Below are positions 24,612-38,100 of a stretch of 64,000 bases of DNA, in pieces. Made by a program: the position numbers and the translations under genes. Source of the stretch: Nemopilema nomurai (Eukaryota; Cnidaria; Scyphozoa; Rhizostomeae; Rhizostomatidae); contig ML133383.1 of assembly GCA_003864495.1 (NCBI GenBank), forward strand, positions 1-64,000, read 5' to 3'. How positions within the stretch are numbered: position 1 is the stretch's first letter; each line of letters begins with the position of its first letter. Under the pieces are notes generated by a model. It was not told the origin of the DNA, made no database searches, and saw only the letters and a list, made by a program, of their open reading frames with translations.

Positions 24612-27600
24612 ATGTCTGCAGATCCGTCGAAATACAAGATGGTTGTCGTAGGAGGTACGATTTGCAAATTTTAACAACACTGGTTGAACATATGTTCTCT
24701 CGTGTTTTCCGCGAGATCGTCTTTCGTAACAAGAATTTTCCGGGTGTTACCGGGGTGGGCCTAAATGGTGTCATCCGTTGGAGAAATTCACATATGTGGC
24801 AAATCTGCAGTAGAGTTTGTTTCCGTTATTTATCTAAACTTTACCGCAGATAACAGATTTATCCTAAGTTTTGAACGTTCGCTGCTCTAGCTCGTATCCT
24901 TGGAACTAAGTTACCTTCAAGGTTTAAAAGCCAGTGAAATGCTAATTACGCCTGTTTTCAAGATCAACAGCTTGTAACTATGACTGCAATATTTTCGCAA
25001 ATGTAACCATAACGCCCTTTAAAGTTGTTCTTTTGACATCAGTTTAAAGTCTGAAATCATTTTTTAAAAAAGCAAGAGCAGGACTGATTTCGCCAATTGG
25101 TATTTTGCTTTTCTTTCCTCCCAACAGAATGTTGAAGTTGCAAATCCCACCATTAGTTTCCTATAGAGTAGGGCTGAAAACGTTTAAAACATTTGATCTG
25201 ATTTTAGTAATAATATGTAAACAATGGTAAAATTGGAGGGGAAAGATGTTTGTAAGAGTGAATTGAAGTCTAGGAAATAAGAAAAGATTAGTAATAAGAT
25301 TTTACATCCAAGATCTTAAGCACAAACAATTGTTTCCCTTGTTAATTTTCTGTAGACTGATATTTGATGAAAAGCTAGTAAATTTATGAATAGTGATATT
25401 TTAAGTATAAGAGGCAAGAAATGAATTCAATTCTTTTTTAAGTAAACTAATACTTTAAATTTCATAAATGCTTATCTGTTGTTCATCCAGTGCAGTCTAG
25501 TGTTCAGGAGTGTTTTGGCTCCTTGAACTTTTTTAACACAAACCAGTTACTTTTTATGTAATGAAAGAAGATTAAGAGACTTTTTAAGGTATTAATGTTG
25601 CCAGGAAAACATTGATTCATTAGCAAACTTTACAAACATTCATTAAAGAACAAGAATCTAGCAGAAGGGCATAAAAAGCATAATAGTTTAGATTTGCAGA
25701 TCACATGCCACTTTAGCAGACATGATAAATTTGTTACAGGTATATATGCAGTATGATAAACACTAACTTTGTCAAATGTATGCCCAGAATATATGACTAT
25801 ACAATAAGAAGAGGTTAGGCCCATTAGAGACTTAACCTTTTTAGGTGATATCTATGAAAGATATCTTTAATCTTTTAATTTGCTTTTATTGATTTTTATG
25901 ATGTGCTCCTCAGAAATCTTTATTTTATGTTTGATATTCATAGCTTGAAACTATAGGTACCTGCATTTTAATATCAAATTTGCACCATTAATTACACTTT
26001 GATGCAAATTTGGCATTATTTGGCAGATTGATGTATAGTTACCCTCTCATGTCACAAAATCTAGAAAACCTAGTGTGACTTAGAAGTTCTCATATGTGAA
26101 AGTATTGCACTTCATTTTTATCCAACTTATATCCATTAAAAATGTATGCTAGTTTGGGGATTACAGAGGCCTTACAATGATTTTGCATGGTCATTAATTT
26201 CAAGCATATTGATTTGTTTATCTTTTAATTCAGTATTAACTTTTTCTATGGTCTCATTTATTTGAAAATTTAAAAATTATGGCTGGTGAATAGAGGACAT
26301 TTTGTGTTTTTTTTCGGAAGACAGAACCACACATTATGAAAAACCTTTGTTGCACAACTGAAGGATCTTGCCTTTAAATAAATCGATTTTACATTCTGCT
26401 CTTTTAGCGAGTAAAAACACTTCTACAGCTAAAAAGTTTATACAGATGCAACTTTTTACTCATGTGCTTTTATCTCTGTTAACAGAATTTAAGTTATTCT
26501 TCTGCCCTTTTAATTTTCCACATGTTGAGGTGTTTTGAAGTTCAAAGCATTCCATCACATAAATACTTTTGCTTGCAATTACAGTAATATGATAGGTGCT
26601 TTGAGGTGTTTTGAAGTATTAAGTGTTGTGGAACTTGTGTGACCAACAGATTTTTTTATCATTTCTGAATCTGTATTTATGCTATTTACGCTGTAAGTTA
26701 TGCAGAAAGATCAAAAAGTGCTCACATTAAGCATGTGGATTAGTGATCTTGTGAATCGAAAAGAAAAGAAACCTGAATGTGGCCAAGTTCAAGTGTTTCT
26801 TAGCAATGAAGAATAGCTATCATTCTTTCGCTTTTGACAACTTCCAGCTAGGATCAGGTGACAAGACCTTTCTATTCAAATTGAGCTTTGTTCAGTTTCA
26901 CATGGCTGGGTCACTGAGGGTATTAACTCGCTACACACAACTAGGATGGCCTCTACACAAGAAATTACAATATTTCCTATTTTTTTTAATAGGAAATATT
27001 AGGAAATGATAGGAAGTAGCAGCAATTTCAACACATTTAAACTGAGAAATAGTTCTGTTATTGTTCTTTCCACAAAATTTCATATATCAGTTCAAACATT
27101 TATTCAGTGCCACACACTTGTGTGTGCAAGAGAGCTAAATTTGACATGCTTTCCTCTTGCACACTAATATATTTGGTGGTGATTGTGTTTAGCAATATAT
27201 TCAATTTTTTTCAGCTGGAGGTGTTGGAAAGAGTGCTTTAACAATTCAGTTGATACAAAACCAGTATGTTGTCTTAGTTTGCATAATTTTTTCCATGTTT
27301 CATCTGTTGCAATACATATATTTAATGAAATTTTGATAATTTTTTCCATATTTCATCTGTAGCAATACATATATTTAATGAAGTTTTGATTTCTTGTACA
27401 GTAATATTAGTAATATCTTGTCTTTTGAAAAACATCCTTTTGGTAGATCCTTTAATTCATTGTCTAACAGCTATTTTCCATCTATAATTTTTCACAGCAC
27501 TACCACATTTCTTAAGGGGTGTTAGACAAAATTATGTAAAAATACAGTGTTATTTTTTGGTTGAGGATTGATAACTTTTACTATCACTAGCACAAAAGGG

Positions 27601-30600
27601 GAGGGCTGTGAATTTTTTATATCATTGGGTTTGTGTAAAGTAAAATTTTTTTAGATACATACTGTATTACAATGATAATGTCTTTGTATATTTTGCTCAA
27701 AAAACATTATCAGCTTGTACAAATGATTTTACAAAAGTTTTGATATTGCGCACTTTTCTTTACAGTTTTGTAGAAGACTATGACCCAACTATTGGTAAGT
27801 TGAAGTCTTTGTTTCACCGTAACTTGCTCTGAAGTCTTGTTTGACATAGAAGACTCTGAAGTAATATTTCATGTGTTATTCTACACTTCCAACCTTTCTG
27901 AAGAAGTCTCTTCTTGATATTTCAGAGGACTCATATATCAAGCAAGTTGTAGTTGATAGTGAAATATGTATTTTGGTAAGTGTCAGTCTTTATCAAAGTT
28001 TCATTCTATCAATGCTCTTTAAGAAGTAGCAATCTGATAAAAGGACTTGCTCTGTGCAATTGCTATTTCAACCCTTGAAGTATATACCTATTTAGGTAGC
28101 AATATATTTTTCTCAATGAAATAGGTTTATTGAAGCAAATTTGTCTCAACAGCTTTGATTATTTGTTAAGAGGCCTTAGCTGTGTTTTTTAGTTGTGTTC
28201 TTAGCCTTGGCCTAAGAATTTAAGTGTTGATTAATGTAATAAAAATAGCGAGGTATCGGTAGATATAAGAGGCATATTTATAGTGGATTATGGAGCTTGT
28301 TCTAGCCTATTATTGATGATTGTATTCATCTTTAAATGAAATGGAACTAGACATTATCTCACTTTTGGATATTCAGCTTCAAGACTCGAGAGTGACCTTA
28401 TGCTGTTGTACTAACATTGATAATGTCAATAATTATAGTCGAATCTGCAGCAGATTCAGAGAAAGTTTCTGAATATTCCACTTGGTTGGGGGTCCTTTTT
28501 ACGATCATTTTAGAGAAAGTGCTTCACTTAAGCCAGCAATTATTAATTCTATAGACAGTTAGATGTTCTGTACAATTTACTTCATTGGATCAATAAAACT
28601 AATGTTTGCCCTATTCATAGGCTATATATAATAAGTCAGTTGACTTCCTGAACTAGTTCTGGAGGGTAACATGCATGTATTGTTTGCACATTGCAGGATA
28701 TTTTGGATACAGCTGGCCAAGAAGAGTATAGGTAACCTAATTTTGCTTTACTTCAGTTTAATTTCAGTCACTTAAAACTATACTAGCTGATCATTCTCAA
28801 TTAATGCAGGCAACATTAGTACCTTAAAGTGAAGTCATGTGATATTGGAAAAACGCGACAGCAATATGATGGGGTAGAGATGGCTTTGTATGGGTGCAGC
28901 AGATGACAAGAAACTCTTATGTTAGAGGACAGTTTGACAATGTGTGTCAGCCAACAACACTCGTTCAATATTATTGAAAGTATATCATTTTTAATTTCAC
29001 TTTCAGAAGCAATGCCTTAGAATTGCTTTGCGTTTGTTAAATAATTCGCTAAATCATCACCCTCACTTCTAAAGCAAAGGGTGAGCTGTGAAAAGGGTGG
29101 GGCTGTAGATGTTTTGAAAGCTTTATGTTCATCCATCAAACGAGGGATTTTTTATTTGTGTCAAGTTTCTTGTATGGTAAAGGGTATTTGAAAGAATGTA
29201 CCTGTCCTGTTTGTAGTGCCATGAGGGAGCACTACATGCGAACAGGGGAAGGCTTCTTGTGCGTTTTTGCAGTTACGAGTAAAAAATCTTTCCAAGAAAT
29301 CGACACTTACAGGACACAGGTATGAGCAATTTTTCAGAATTTCATTTGGTTTATTTACCTGTGCTGTTGGGTATGCTACCCTTAGGTTTCGCTCTATTAT
29401 GTTATTAGTTGAGCAATGTAATTTGGTTATAAGCTTAGCAGTCAGCAGGTCCCGGGTAACCGTGATGGCTTTCATAGTTGTCTCATGTCTGAGGAAAATC
29501 ACACGAAAATCAAAGGAATCACACGAAAATCAAAGAAATCACTGGTAGTACTTGATTGTGTCTATCCATTGGTTGGTGAACTACTAGTTGAGAAAGCATA
29601 ATAGTCAAACAAGCATTGACTTACCAACAACTGAGAGCTGTTCATCTGTAATTTGCATTAATGAATTTCAAGATAATTTTGCATTCTTAAAGTATTTTCC
29701 CGCTGTTCTCTGTAATCTTTGTAATGCAAGGCATGTGTTTACTCCTCTTAATGGTGCAACGTTCCAACCAATTGTTGGCTCAGATATTGTCTACTCCTCA
29801 AAACAGGCGCTCCGGGTGAAAGATGCCGAGAAAGTTCCTATGGTCTGTAAGTATCCTAGTGTTGGTAAGACTTCTATAAGGCCGCAGGAAAATCTCTATC
29901 TGAAGAGGAGGTTACCGGTTAGAGAACAATTTATACAGCCTAAAACATTATTAGTATTTTCAACGTCCTACGTTTTTTGGGTTGGTCATTTTGATCTTTA
30001 TGCGCCATTTGATGTTGGGTAATTTTTATGACAATAGTTTTGTATGGGAAAAACAAGAGTGGCCCGATGTCATTTCAACATAAACGATCGTTTATAACAC
30101 AGCTGTTGATAGTGTCTTTTATTCTGCTGTTGACAGTGGTTGGGAATAAGGTGGATCTTCCAAAGCGAGACGTAAGCACGAAGGAGGCTCAAGACGTGTC
30201 TAACAACTATGGTATCCCGTATGTAGAGACATCTGCTAAGACGAGACAGGGCGTGGTAAGGCTGTTTTATTCTTTCCCACGTGCTCTGCCTCTCGATAGA
30301 AGTCATCATTGAGCTACTTTCCTTCAAAGATGACATCATACATTGTTATCAGCTAGGCGTTTAAAGCTCTGTCTTTCTACTCGTGTAGAGCTGTGTTAGT
30401 AACGTGATCAATACTTTGACACGATATTGTTGTACAACGGCAGCCATATTAGGAAAATCAGGAACTCATTTTTTGTTGAAAGTTGGGAAGATAAACAGAA
30501 TTGTTCGTTGTTTTTGATCGGAAAGGCGTGTTTTACCATTGGTCGGCACGCCCTTCGCTATGACTAATCATAAATATTTCTTTTGTGCTTAGGAGGATGC

Positions 30601-31733
30601 ATTCTTCACATTAGTTAGGGAAATTTGGACAGATGTAAGTAATTCCACATCATGAAACTAAGAGCGTGTGTTAATTTTTGGTTTAATAACAGAGTCTTAT
30701 TGAAAGGGAAAGGCCGTTTTTTGACTGTTGCTCGAAATCCTGATGGTGTAAAGGCTAGTAATTTTATTATGAAAAGAAAGTTTGGTATCTTAGGGAAATT
30801 TTCCATTTTTATTTGCAAATTCTGTAAATTTTTGCCAGCTTTTATTGACAAACTAATTTAGTTCCTCATACGATACCAGACTGCGTTGAGTTTCATCGCA
30901 ATATGCCGACGTTTCGTGTCCTCAAGCTTCTTTTTGAGAGTGATCGTTCTATGATCATCATGTGTTCCACGATCATCTTGTGTTTCACGATCATCTTGTG
31001 TTCCACGATCATCATGTGTTCTACGATCATCATGTGTTCTACGATCATCATGTGTTCCACGATCATCTTGTGTTCCACGATCATCTTGTGTTCCACGATC
31101 ATCTTGTGTTCTACGATCATCATGTGTTCCACGATCATCTTGTGTTCTACGATCATCATGTGTTCCACGATCATCTTGTGTTCCACGATCATCTTGTGTT
31201 CTACGATCATCATGTGTTCCACGATCATCTTGTGTTTCACGATCATCTTGTGTTTCACGATCATCTTGTGTTCCACGATCATCATGTGTTCTACGATCAT
31301 CTTGTGTTTCACGATCATCTTGTGTTTCACGATCATCTTGTGTTTCACGATCATCTTGTGTTTCACGATCATCTTGTGTTCCACGATCATCTTGTGTTTC
31401 ACGATCATCTTGTTTCACGATCATCTTGTGTTCCACGATCATCTTGTGTTTCACGATCATCTTGTGTTTCACGATCATCTTGTGTTTCACGATCATCTTG
31501 TGTTTCACGATCATCTTGTGTTCCACGATCATCTTGTGTTTCACGATCATCTTGTGTTTCACGATCATCTTGTGTTCCACGATCATCATTTGTTCTACGA
31601 TCATCTTGTGTTTCACGATCATCATGTGTTTCTCGATCATCTAATCCCTTTTGCCTTTTTTCAGCGCAAACGCCAAGAAAACCAGAAGAAACACGAGGTG
31701 AAGAAATCACGATTCAAGTGCGTCGTATTATAA
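24612..31733 (+). CDS. Ras: Ras small GTPase, 10 exons
   Basis: Exons: 24612-24654, 27215-27263, 27766-27794, 27926-27975, 28697-28731, 29217-29319, 29807-29846, 30137-30255, 30593-30634, 31665-31733. They join in frame to 192 residues, the usual Ras size. Visible motifs: P-loop GAGGVGKS (split by intron 1), effector loop [20 protein letters not shown] with the catalytic Gln, [12 protein letters not shown], guanine-binding NKVDL and [14 protein letters not shown], then a Lys/Arg-rich tail ending CVVL. Numbering runs four ahead of H-Ras, and the Gly at H-Ras positions 12 and 13 is wild type. Ras is a membrane-anchored GTP switch upstream of Raf/MAPK. The CAAX box ends in Leu, which by the usual rule favours geranylgeranylation. 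H-Ras Cys118 is Val here. The sequence is closer to H/K/N-Ras than to R-Ras, M-Ras or Rap. A long minisatellite occupies the last intron. Confidence 0.93.
27285..27391 (+). repeat. Two-copy direct repeat, about 54 bp, in Ras intron 2
   Basis: AATTTTTTCCATGTTTCATC and the following approximately 34 bases occur twice in a row, with a few substitutions between copies. The repeat starts about 20 bases after the exon 2 donor. No function is evident. Confidence 0.7.
30951..31641 (+). repeat. Minisatellite, 18-bp unit x about 38, in last Ras intron
   Basis: The units follow ACGATCATCTTGTGTTCC with variants at three positions (C/T, A/T, C/T). One unit near 31402-31416 is 3 bases short. Because every unit is a multiple of 3, several frames stay open on both strands, producing spurious long ORFs with repeated HDHLVF or MIVKHK peptides. 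The core GATCATC is partly palindromic. The array ends 23 bases before the acceptor of the Ras CAAX exon. Confidence 0.95.
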
Positions 31734-32268
31734 AGAGGGTCGCGAGCACGAATCTCCTTTTAACATATGGTACATTAGGGTAATGCTGCTAGACATCTTT
31801 TCTGTATTTACCTTGTTTGGTAGTTGTGTCCAATGGGGTATTTGTCCCATGTTTCCAGTAGATTTTTCCAGGGTCTATCAGTTGCTTACGATCTTCAGGT
31901 GCTGTTTTGCTAATATCCAAAAAGGCTCTTGTGACTGGACACCATTTTTAATAGATGCGTTAGATTCTGGTTTGGGGAACACGTAAACACGAAGTTAGGG
32001 GATTATCATAAATTATTGTGTGTATATCTGTATCAGGGTCACTTCCTGTAGTTATTTTCGTTTGTATATGGTCATTGAAGTGGGGATGTGATTTAAAATG
32101 ATCCAGGAAAGAGCTCAGGCTTTGATATGGAGTTTCAGAAAGAGTGTCAAAGTAAAGTACTATATTGTTATTTTTTGTTGTTGGATATTTTACCCTGCTT
32201 AAACACCGTAAATGTTCCTGTGTCTTGTTTGCAATGACAGTTATAACCCCATACTTTCAAAATGGAAG

Positions 32269-32274
32269 AATAAA
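32269..32274 (+). terminator. Candidate poly(A) signal for Ras
   Basis: AATAAA is the first canonical hexamer noticed after the Ras stop, about 540 bases downstream. AATAAA is frequent by chance in this AT-rich DNA, so the link is tentative. Confidence 0.3.
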
Positions 32275-34976
32275 CGCAGTCCAATCTTGAAACACGTTTG
32301 GTGATTTCAACAGGGCTTATACGTAGGCTCTTGTGTCTAATCTCATAGAATCTCCGGAATCGTTAAGTATCAGCTTGATTGATTGATTGATTGATTGGTT
32401 AATTGATTGATTAATTGGCTGATTTGTTGATCGGTTGATTGCTTGATCAGCTATATGGTCGATAAGTGGTCACTTATCGTTGAATGAATAGTTGTTTTGT
32501 ATATGTTCTGAATAGCCGTCACAGCAATCGATTTGTGATTAATGCTGTACTCTTGTCGATTTGTGATTTAGAGTTTGCAATGTTATATAGCCTCATTGTG
32601 TACGCTAATTAAATGCACTTTAAGCGGAATCTTCCTCAGAGTCGTAAGCCTTCGTCAGCTGAATATGTACATTGGAATACGTGTCATACCAAAGGATAGT
32701 CTACATAATATTGGCGGAAATGAAAGAGCGCTAGAATATCCAATTTCTTGGGCCAAAGAAGGATAAAATTTTCGGGGTTTAGTCTGTTAATATAAGGTCC
32801 ATATCAGGCCTGCAAGGTTTATCAACGCTTTTGTTAACCCGAATAAAATGTCCACGTCTTGTTGTATACTTTTCCTTAGCGGCTTTCCACCGCAACCTTT
32901 CATTGGAACTTTCTATACCAGCCCAATCCATAGGCGGTTTGCAGAGTACGCTACGAGGGCAAAAATCTGCTTATAGCTGAGATCCTTGCAAGGACAGAGG
33001 TGAATCCTGACTGTGGCTTTAACTAGCCACCTCCCTTCGTCATTATGTAGCACCACATTTGTAAGTACAATGTTAACATATTCGTTGGTAATGGTATCAT
33101 CGTGTGAAAAATAATTGATTGACATCGTTTTATTAATTTGGTCTTTGCTCACGTAGCCGAACAATTATTGACCAAACATCAGCACCAACTCGAATTTGTT
33201 ATTGTAACAATTTGAATACATTTCTCATTCTTTTAGTTTCTTTGTGTCTTTTTGTATGTAGATCGTACCAATGGATTGACTTTTTAAATCGTGGTCATTC
33301 CTTATATTAGTTATATAGATTCTTCAACTTTGAAACAAAGTTTCCTCTTGTCAAGTCATTCTGGACTTCCTTTTCTGAGAAGTCGATTGTTGCCAAGAGT
33401 GTTTTCTGTGAAAAACGCACATGTATCGATTTCAATCGCTACACTAAGCTGGAAGGTCAATTATGTGACTGATGCAATTTAATTAATTACTAAGTTAATT
33501 TCTTTTGCGATGACAACAGGCGTCCAACCTTAGAGAAAAGAGTTTGTTGCCCTAGGTCTTTTCCCTTTGACATTTCATCTTAACCCCACCAAGAGTTTAA
33601 ACAAAGTCAAACTTAAGCCCTATCACGGCTGATGCCTTTCGTAACCACTTTTGTCATCAACTGCTTTCAATTGTATTCTACCTAGATTTTATCCTCTCTA
33701 TGAGAACTGTGCTTGTTTTGGCAAGCTGACCAATGTAAGCTCGTTAGGCTGCATGTTTATTTGTAATCATTGTTGAAGATTCTATCCGCGATGTTAGTTC
33801 CTAATGTAGGTTTAACGATTCATTATTTTTGTACTTTTTATGCTAGCTAAGTTTGAACGTGTAGTTGGTAACTTAATTGCTTATGAATTTCTTGTTTACT
33901 GATTTATTTCGACAGAAGCAGTGGTAAAGGTTCATTGTAATTGATTTGTCATTCTTACGATGCAATTTTTTGAAATATTTGTGGTTTCTCTTCAATCTTT
34001 CCCTGTTTGCCGGTAGAATGCATAAAAGTTTGCTATTGCCAGGTCCAGCTTATTAAAAACCTCAATTTGGCTAGATTCTGTCACGTATGCATTTCTCAAT
34101 GCTTATTAAACATGACTGAAGTTTTTACCAGCAATTACATCATCAATCACATACCCCCAAAAGTTCCAGAACGGTGTTTAAAAGAAAGTTCCAAAATAGA
34201 ATTTTCAAAGTAAGACATTTGAATTTGCTAAAAAAGCAGATACACAAACGATATGATAGTGTATTTTATATTTAGACATACATTTGGCATATTCTACCCA
34301 TTTCATTTTCAGTCCCTCTCGATTTGAAGGTATTGTTCTCACAACGGGGTATCGCACAAAATCTTCAGTTCTTCTTAAAAATCACCACTTTCATAACCGT
34401 ACTCACTTTCTTTTCCGCTCGCAAGACGCTTCAAGGCGCTCTCCTCTTTTTCTGATAAGGTCACATCGATACACAGCAAAAACTGCCACCGTAAATCAGC
34501 TATCTTTTGAGAAAAGTCTCAGGAGTGTATCCTAAAATTTTTTTAATTGGTTACGGTGTCTGTTGAACGTTTGAACTTGTCAGATCATTTGTCTGCACTA
34601 AGTGATAATGAGGCAAAAATTACGTTGTAACTGTAGCTAACTACGTCCCTAAACCACTAACAACGTAAGTTGGAGAACTAAAAGTCTTGAAAGAACTTAG
34701 TTTTCAAAAATCTTGAAGCAGGAACAACTAAAGCTTTTGGATATTGGCCACGCTATTTGCTTCACTGGTTACTAATGTTTTTCAAAAATTATCAAGTTGA
34801 TTCCTCTTCTTTTGATCTATAATTTGCGGAACATTTTTTCTGCTCCCTAAATGACAATTGAATATCTAGCAACCTCGAAATACAAAAAATATAAGCGGAC
34901 ATTTTTTTTTAACCAGAGTCATCACTACAAGTGATTTTGATGGTTTCGGTGTCATATATTGAAAGCTGTAGCCAAA

Positions 34977-35001
34977 CCCCGCCCCCCCCCCCCCTCCCCC
35001 C
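34977..35001 (+). repeat. Poly-C tract (G-quadruplex-prone on the minus strand)
   Basis: The 25-base stretch is C except for one G and one T, in the first few hundred bases upstream of the hexosaminidase A start. The opposite strand is a long G run able to form a quadruplex. It could affect the promoter or be a simple-repeat expansion. Confidence 0.8.
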
Positions 35002-35122
35002 TCAAACACTAAATTTCAGATCTCACCTTCTTCACGTGACTTTCACATGACATTCAAGTGCTTTCTCTTGTCCCCAGTTTCCAATACAACAACAGCTTCC
35101 GTGTATAGCAGCAAGCTCAAAA

Positions 35123-38100
35123 ATGGCTGGTTGCATGCAGACTATCGCTTTGGCCTTTGCCATCTTTTCTGTTGTGCAAGGCGGCAAACCGACGCTAACT
35201 GATCCTTTGGGTTTGTTAGAAGAAACAGAGTTTGTTGGCAAAGGACAGAACTATGTACGGGGCTCAGTATGGCCGAAGCCACAATCAGAAAGCCGCACAG
35301 AAACCTATTTTGCTGTGGACCCTGCCAAGTTCAAGTTTTCAGTTGCTGGACAGCAAAGCTCGGTTTTGTCATTAGCTATGTCAAGATACGTCCCTATCGT
35401 TTTTCCTGACACGAAAGTGGCTACTGAATGGAAGATGGCGCAAGTAGAAACCCTCCAAGTGAAAGTCATCAACGAGTATCAACCAATGTCGCTTTCATCA
35501 GATGAATCATGTATGTATATGAATTTCAGTTACTTCAGCTCCTAGGTTAGGTTTAGAGCGCTATTCTTTGAGAACCTTCGATATCAGGCTACGAAGCGAC
35601 AATTGTGGCTATGCATTCAGAAGGACCAAGAATGCAATATTTAGCAAAACACTCAAGAAATTTTCCAGTTGGACAGAAACACATGTTCTGCGTTGTGGTG
35701 TCCATCAAGCCGCGCATTCCACATGGCGCACATCAAAAGTTGATTTGTGTAAAATTGGAACGGTCGGCAAAACAAAACAGAGAATATTATTTCTTGGTGG
35801 AAATTAGTCTGCTTGTTGGATGCAAGTCTTTGAGCCACCTTGTATGCTAGAAAAGATTCCAACAAGTTCCCAGGTGTAAAAAAGCAGAAATCACACGATT
35901 GTGCCAAACCATAGACATGCAGTTTTAAATGTTAACAGTCTTGTTTACACCCATAATAAACAAACGTTTCATGGTACAAAACTTCACAAGGGTGGAAACA
36001 TAATTCTCACATGTATACTTGAGTATTTTTGTCTGATGCTCCTCCTCAGGGTTTACAAATGCTGGAAAATGTTAAAAAGCTGACAAAGTAAATAACCAGT
36101 TTTTGATCCAAAATATCTGATTGTGAGATTGTGAGAAGAGTGCATGATTGCCCATGTACTTGCCAGTCAGTTTCCGTTTCAAAACTTCTTTTAGAAAAGT
36201 GTCACTATCAACTTTCTGTATAAGCATGTAGTAATCAAAAGTCAACATTTTTCCTAACTTACAAATTTTGTTTTCAGCTTAAGAAAGGGAATCAAATTCT
36301 TCTGACATGTCTCCACAGCCTGTTTTAGTGTTATTATTTCTTTGTCCATTTGAGACACCACTTGTTTTGTATCACTTGCTGTATTTTGGCTGCTCAGACA
36401 CAGACTATAACAGGGCTTGAAATCTTCATCAATTTCTTATCTTTTAGATCCTTCCTTTATTGCTAATCATATTATTGTTGTAAAAATTATAATTTTTCAT
36501 TTCTAAGTCATTTGTAGAAATGTGTAAAGAAGTCAGATATCCACCAAAAATATCTCAACTCCTTGCTTGAAGTTATATCATTTTTATTTACTGTTGCCCC
36601 TCAAAGACTACATATGCCTTCTCTAAACTCTATTCACTGCATGTGAATCATGTGAGATATCATGTGAACTTATATTGTCATAATTAATCTAGCTAGTCAT
36701 TGTCTTAAGCCAATATCAGGTTCACAATGCCAAGGAAGTTGAAAAGTGATCTATACTGAAATTGTTTCAAGAAAGTTTAAATTATGTTTTGAAGTGAAAA
36801 AATTTGAGATTTTGTAGGGGCGCTAGAAATTGTTTGCAAATAATTAAGGAATGAGAGTCAAGAAGTCATTGTTCAGTAGATAGTAAACAAAAAACTATAT
36901 TGCATGTTTATGAATACCCCAAGGTCTCATGGCTCATGCAGGTAATTGTAGGCACAAACTTTCTTCGTTGGAAGGGAATCAAAAGAATTTGGATGACTTC
37001 CATATTTATTTTTTGTTTAACATTTTAATGAGTATATATATATATTCCACTGCCTCCCATCAGTGCCCAAATATTGTAAGATCAAAAAGCATTTCATTCT
37101 TACAATTTTATTTTCAGATACACTTGAAATCCAGTCACCAAACTCCATGCTCACAGCTACAACTGTTTGGGGAGCTTTGAGAGGTACTTTTAGGTTGCCT
37201 CTTTTATGCAGACTTTTTCTGTCCTTCAAATTTTTAAAGATGTTTTTAAAGGCTTCACGCTTTTCATTATTCCTGATTCTAGTTTGAACGGAAAGATGTT
37301 CCTAATCTATCTTCTAAAAGCAAAGTTGAAAGAGTCAAATAACTTACATCAGACACTTTTTACATACTCATCATTGTAGCAGGCCATTATTTATACAGGC
37401 CATCAGAGATTTATGCTCCTTTTTATACAGACATTAATAGTTGCTACAGACATGAAGTTGCTTTTTGACATCTAATTTTTTGAAATTTTAACCTGTTTCC
37501 TTTTAGGACTTGAAACTTTCAGTCAAGTTGTTCATCAGAATGAAAGTGGATCAGTGAGTTTACTTTCAATTCATTAGTCAATGTAAATTGATCTGAGACA
37601 TTGGTCCAAGAACTCTAATCAAGAATTGTGATCTTTGCCATAATTGGGGCTGCCGTGTGTCTTACAAAGATCATTTGCTACCCCTGCCCCCTCCTTCAAT
37701 GTACCCTGCTAATGCCTTTCTTTGCAGTTTATATGCACAGGAAATTTGAGTTTTCTCCTTTTGATAGCTTTCATTGAGACTTCTTGTTTTTTATGAGTTA
37801 GTCAAACGTGGATAGTATTTGTTTTTTATCACTTTACTGAATAAAGTTATATATGTGCAGTGTCTAATTTTTTGCATTTTTCTGACCTCAGAAATAACTT
37901 TATCATATTTTCTAGCATTCTTCCTTTTCAATGCTTTCTTTAATGACTTCTTTACCTAGATAATTATACACCTGTGAATTATTTAATGCAGTCAAACTTG
38001 CTTTTCCCCTGTTTTTCTTGTTTTTATGAAGCAGTGTACTGGTGATATTAATTTAACTTCCTTGTAAAATATTAGTACATGCAATAAATATGCTGTTCCT

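Larger units (their letters stand above)
31734..35122. other. Intergenic region between Ras and hexosaminidase A
   Basis: No recognisable gene. A candidate poly(A) signal AATAAA at 32269-32274 lies about 540 bases after the Ras stop. A TTGATTGATTGA microsatellite with degenerate flanks spans about 32372-32450. A poly-C tract sits at 34977-35001, about 120 bases before the hexosaminidase start. Short ORFs show no conserved motif. Confidence 0.5.

Noticed and set aside
30951..31641. CRISPR-like array
   Set aside because: Units are 18 bp head-to-tail with no unique spacers, in a eukaryotic intron. The same applies to the 26-bp array at 52491-52875.
30858..31783. Long ORFs on both strands (up to about 276 residues) across the Ras intron
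   Set aside because: They come from an 18-bp tandem repeat with no stop in several frames and have low-complexity repeated peptides. The true coding part is only the last 69 bases (31665-31733).
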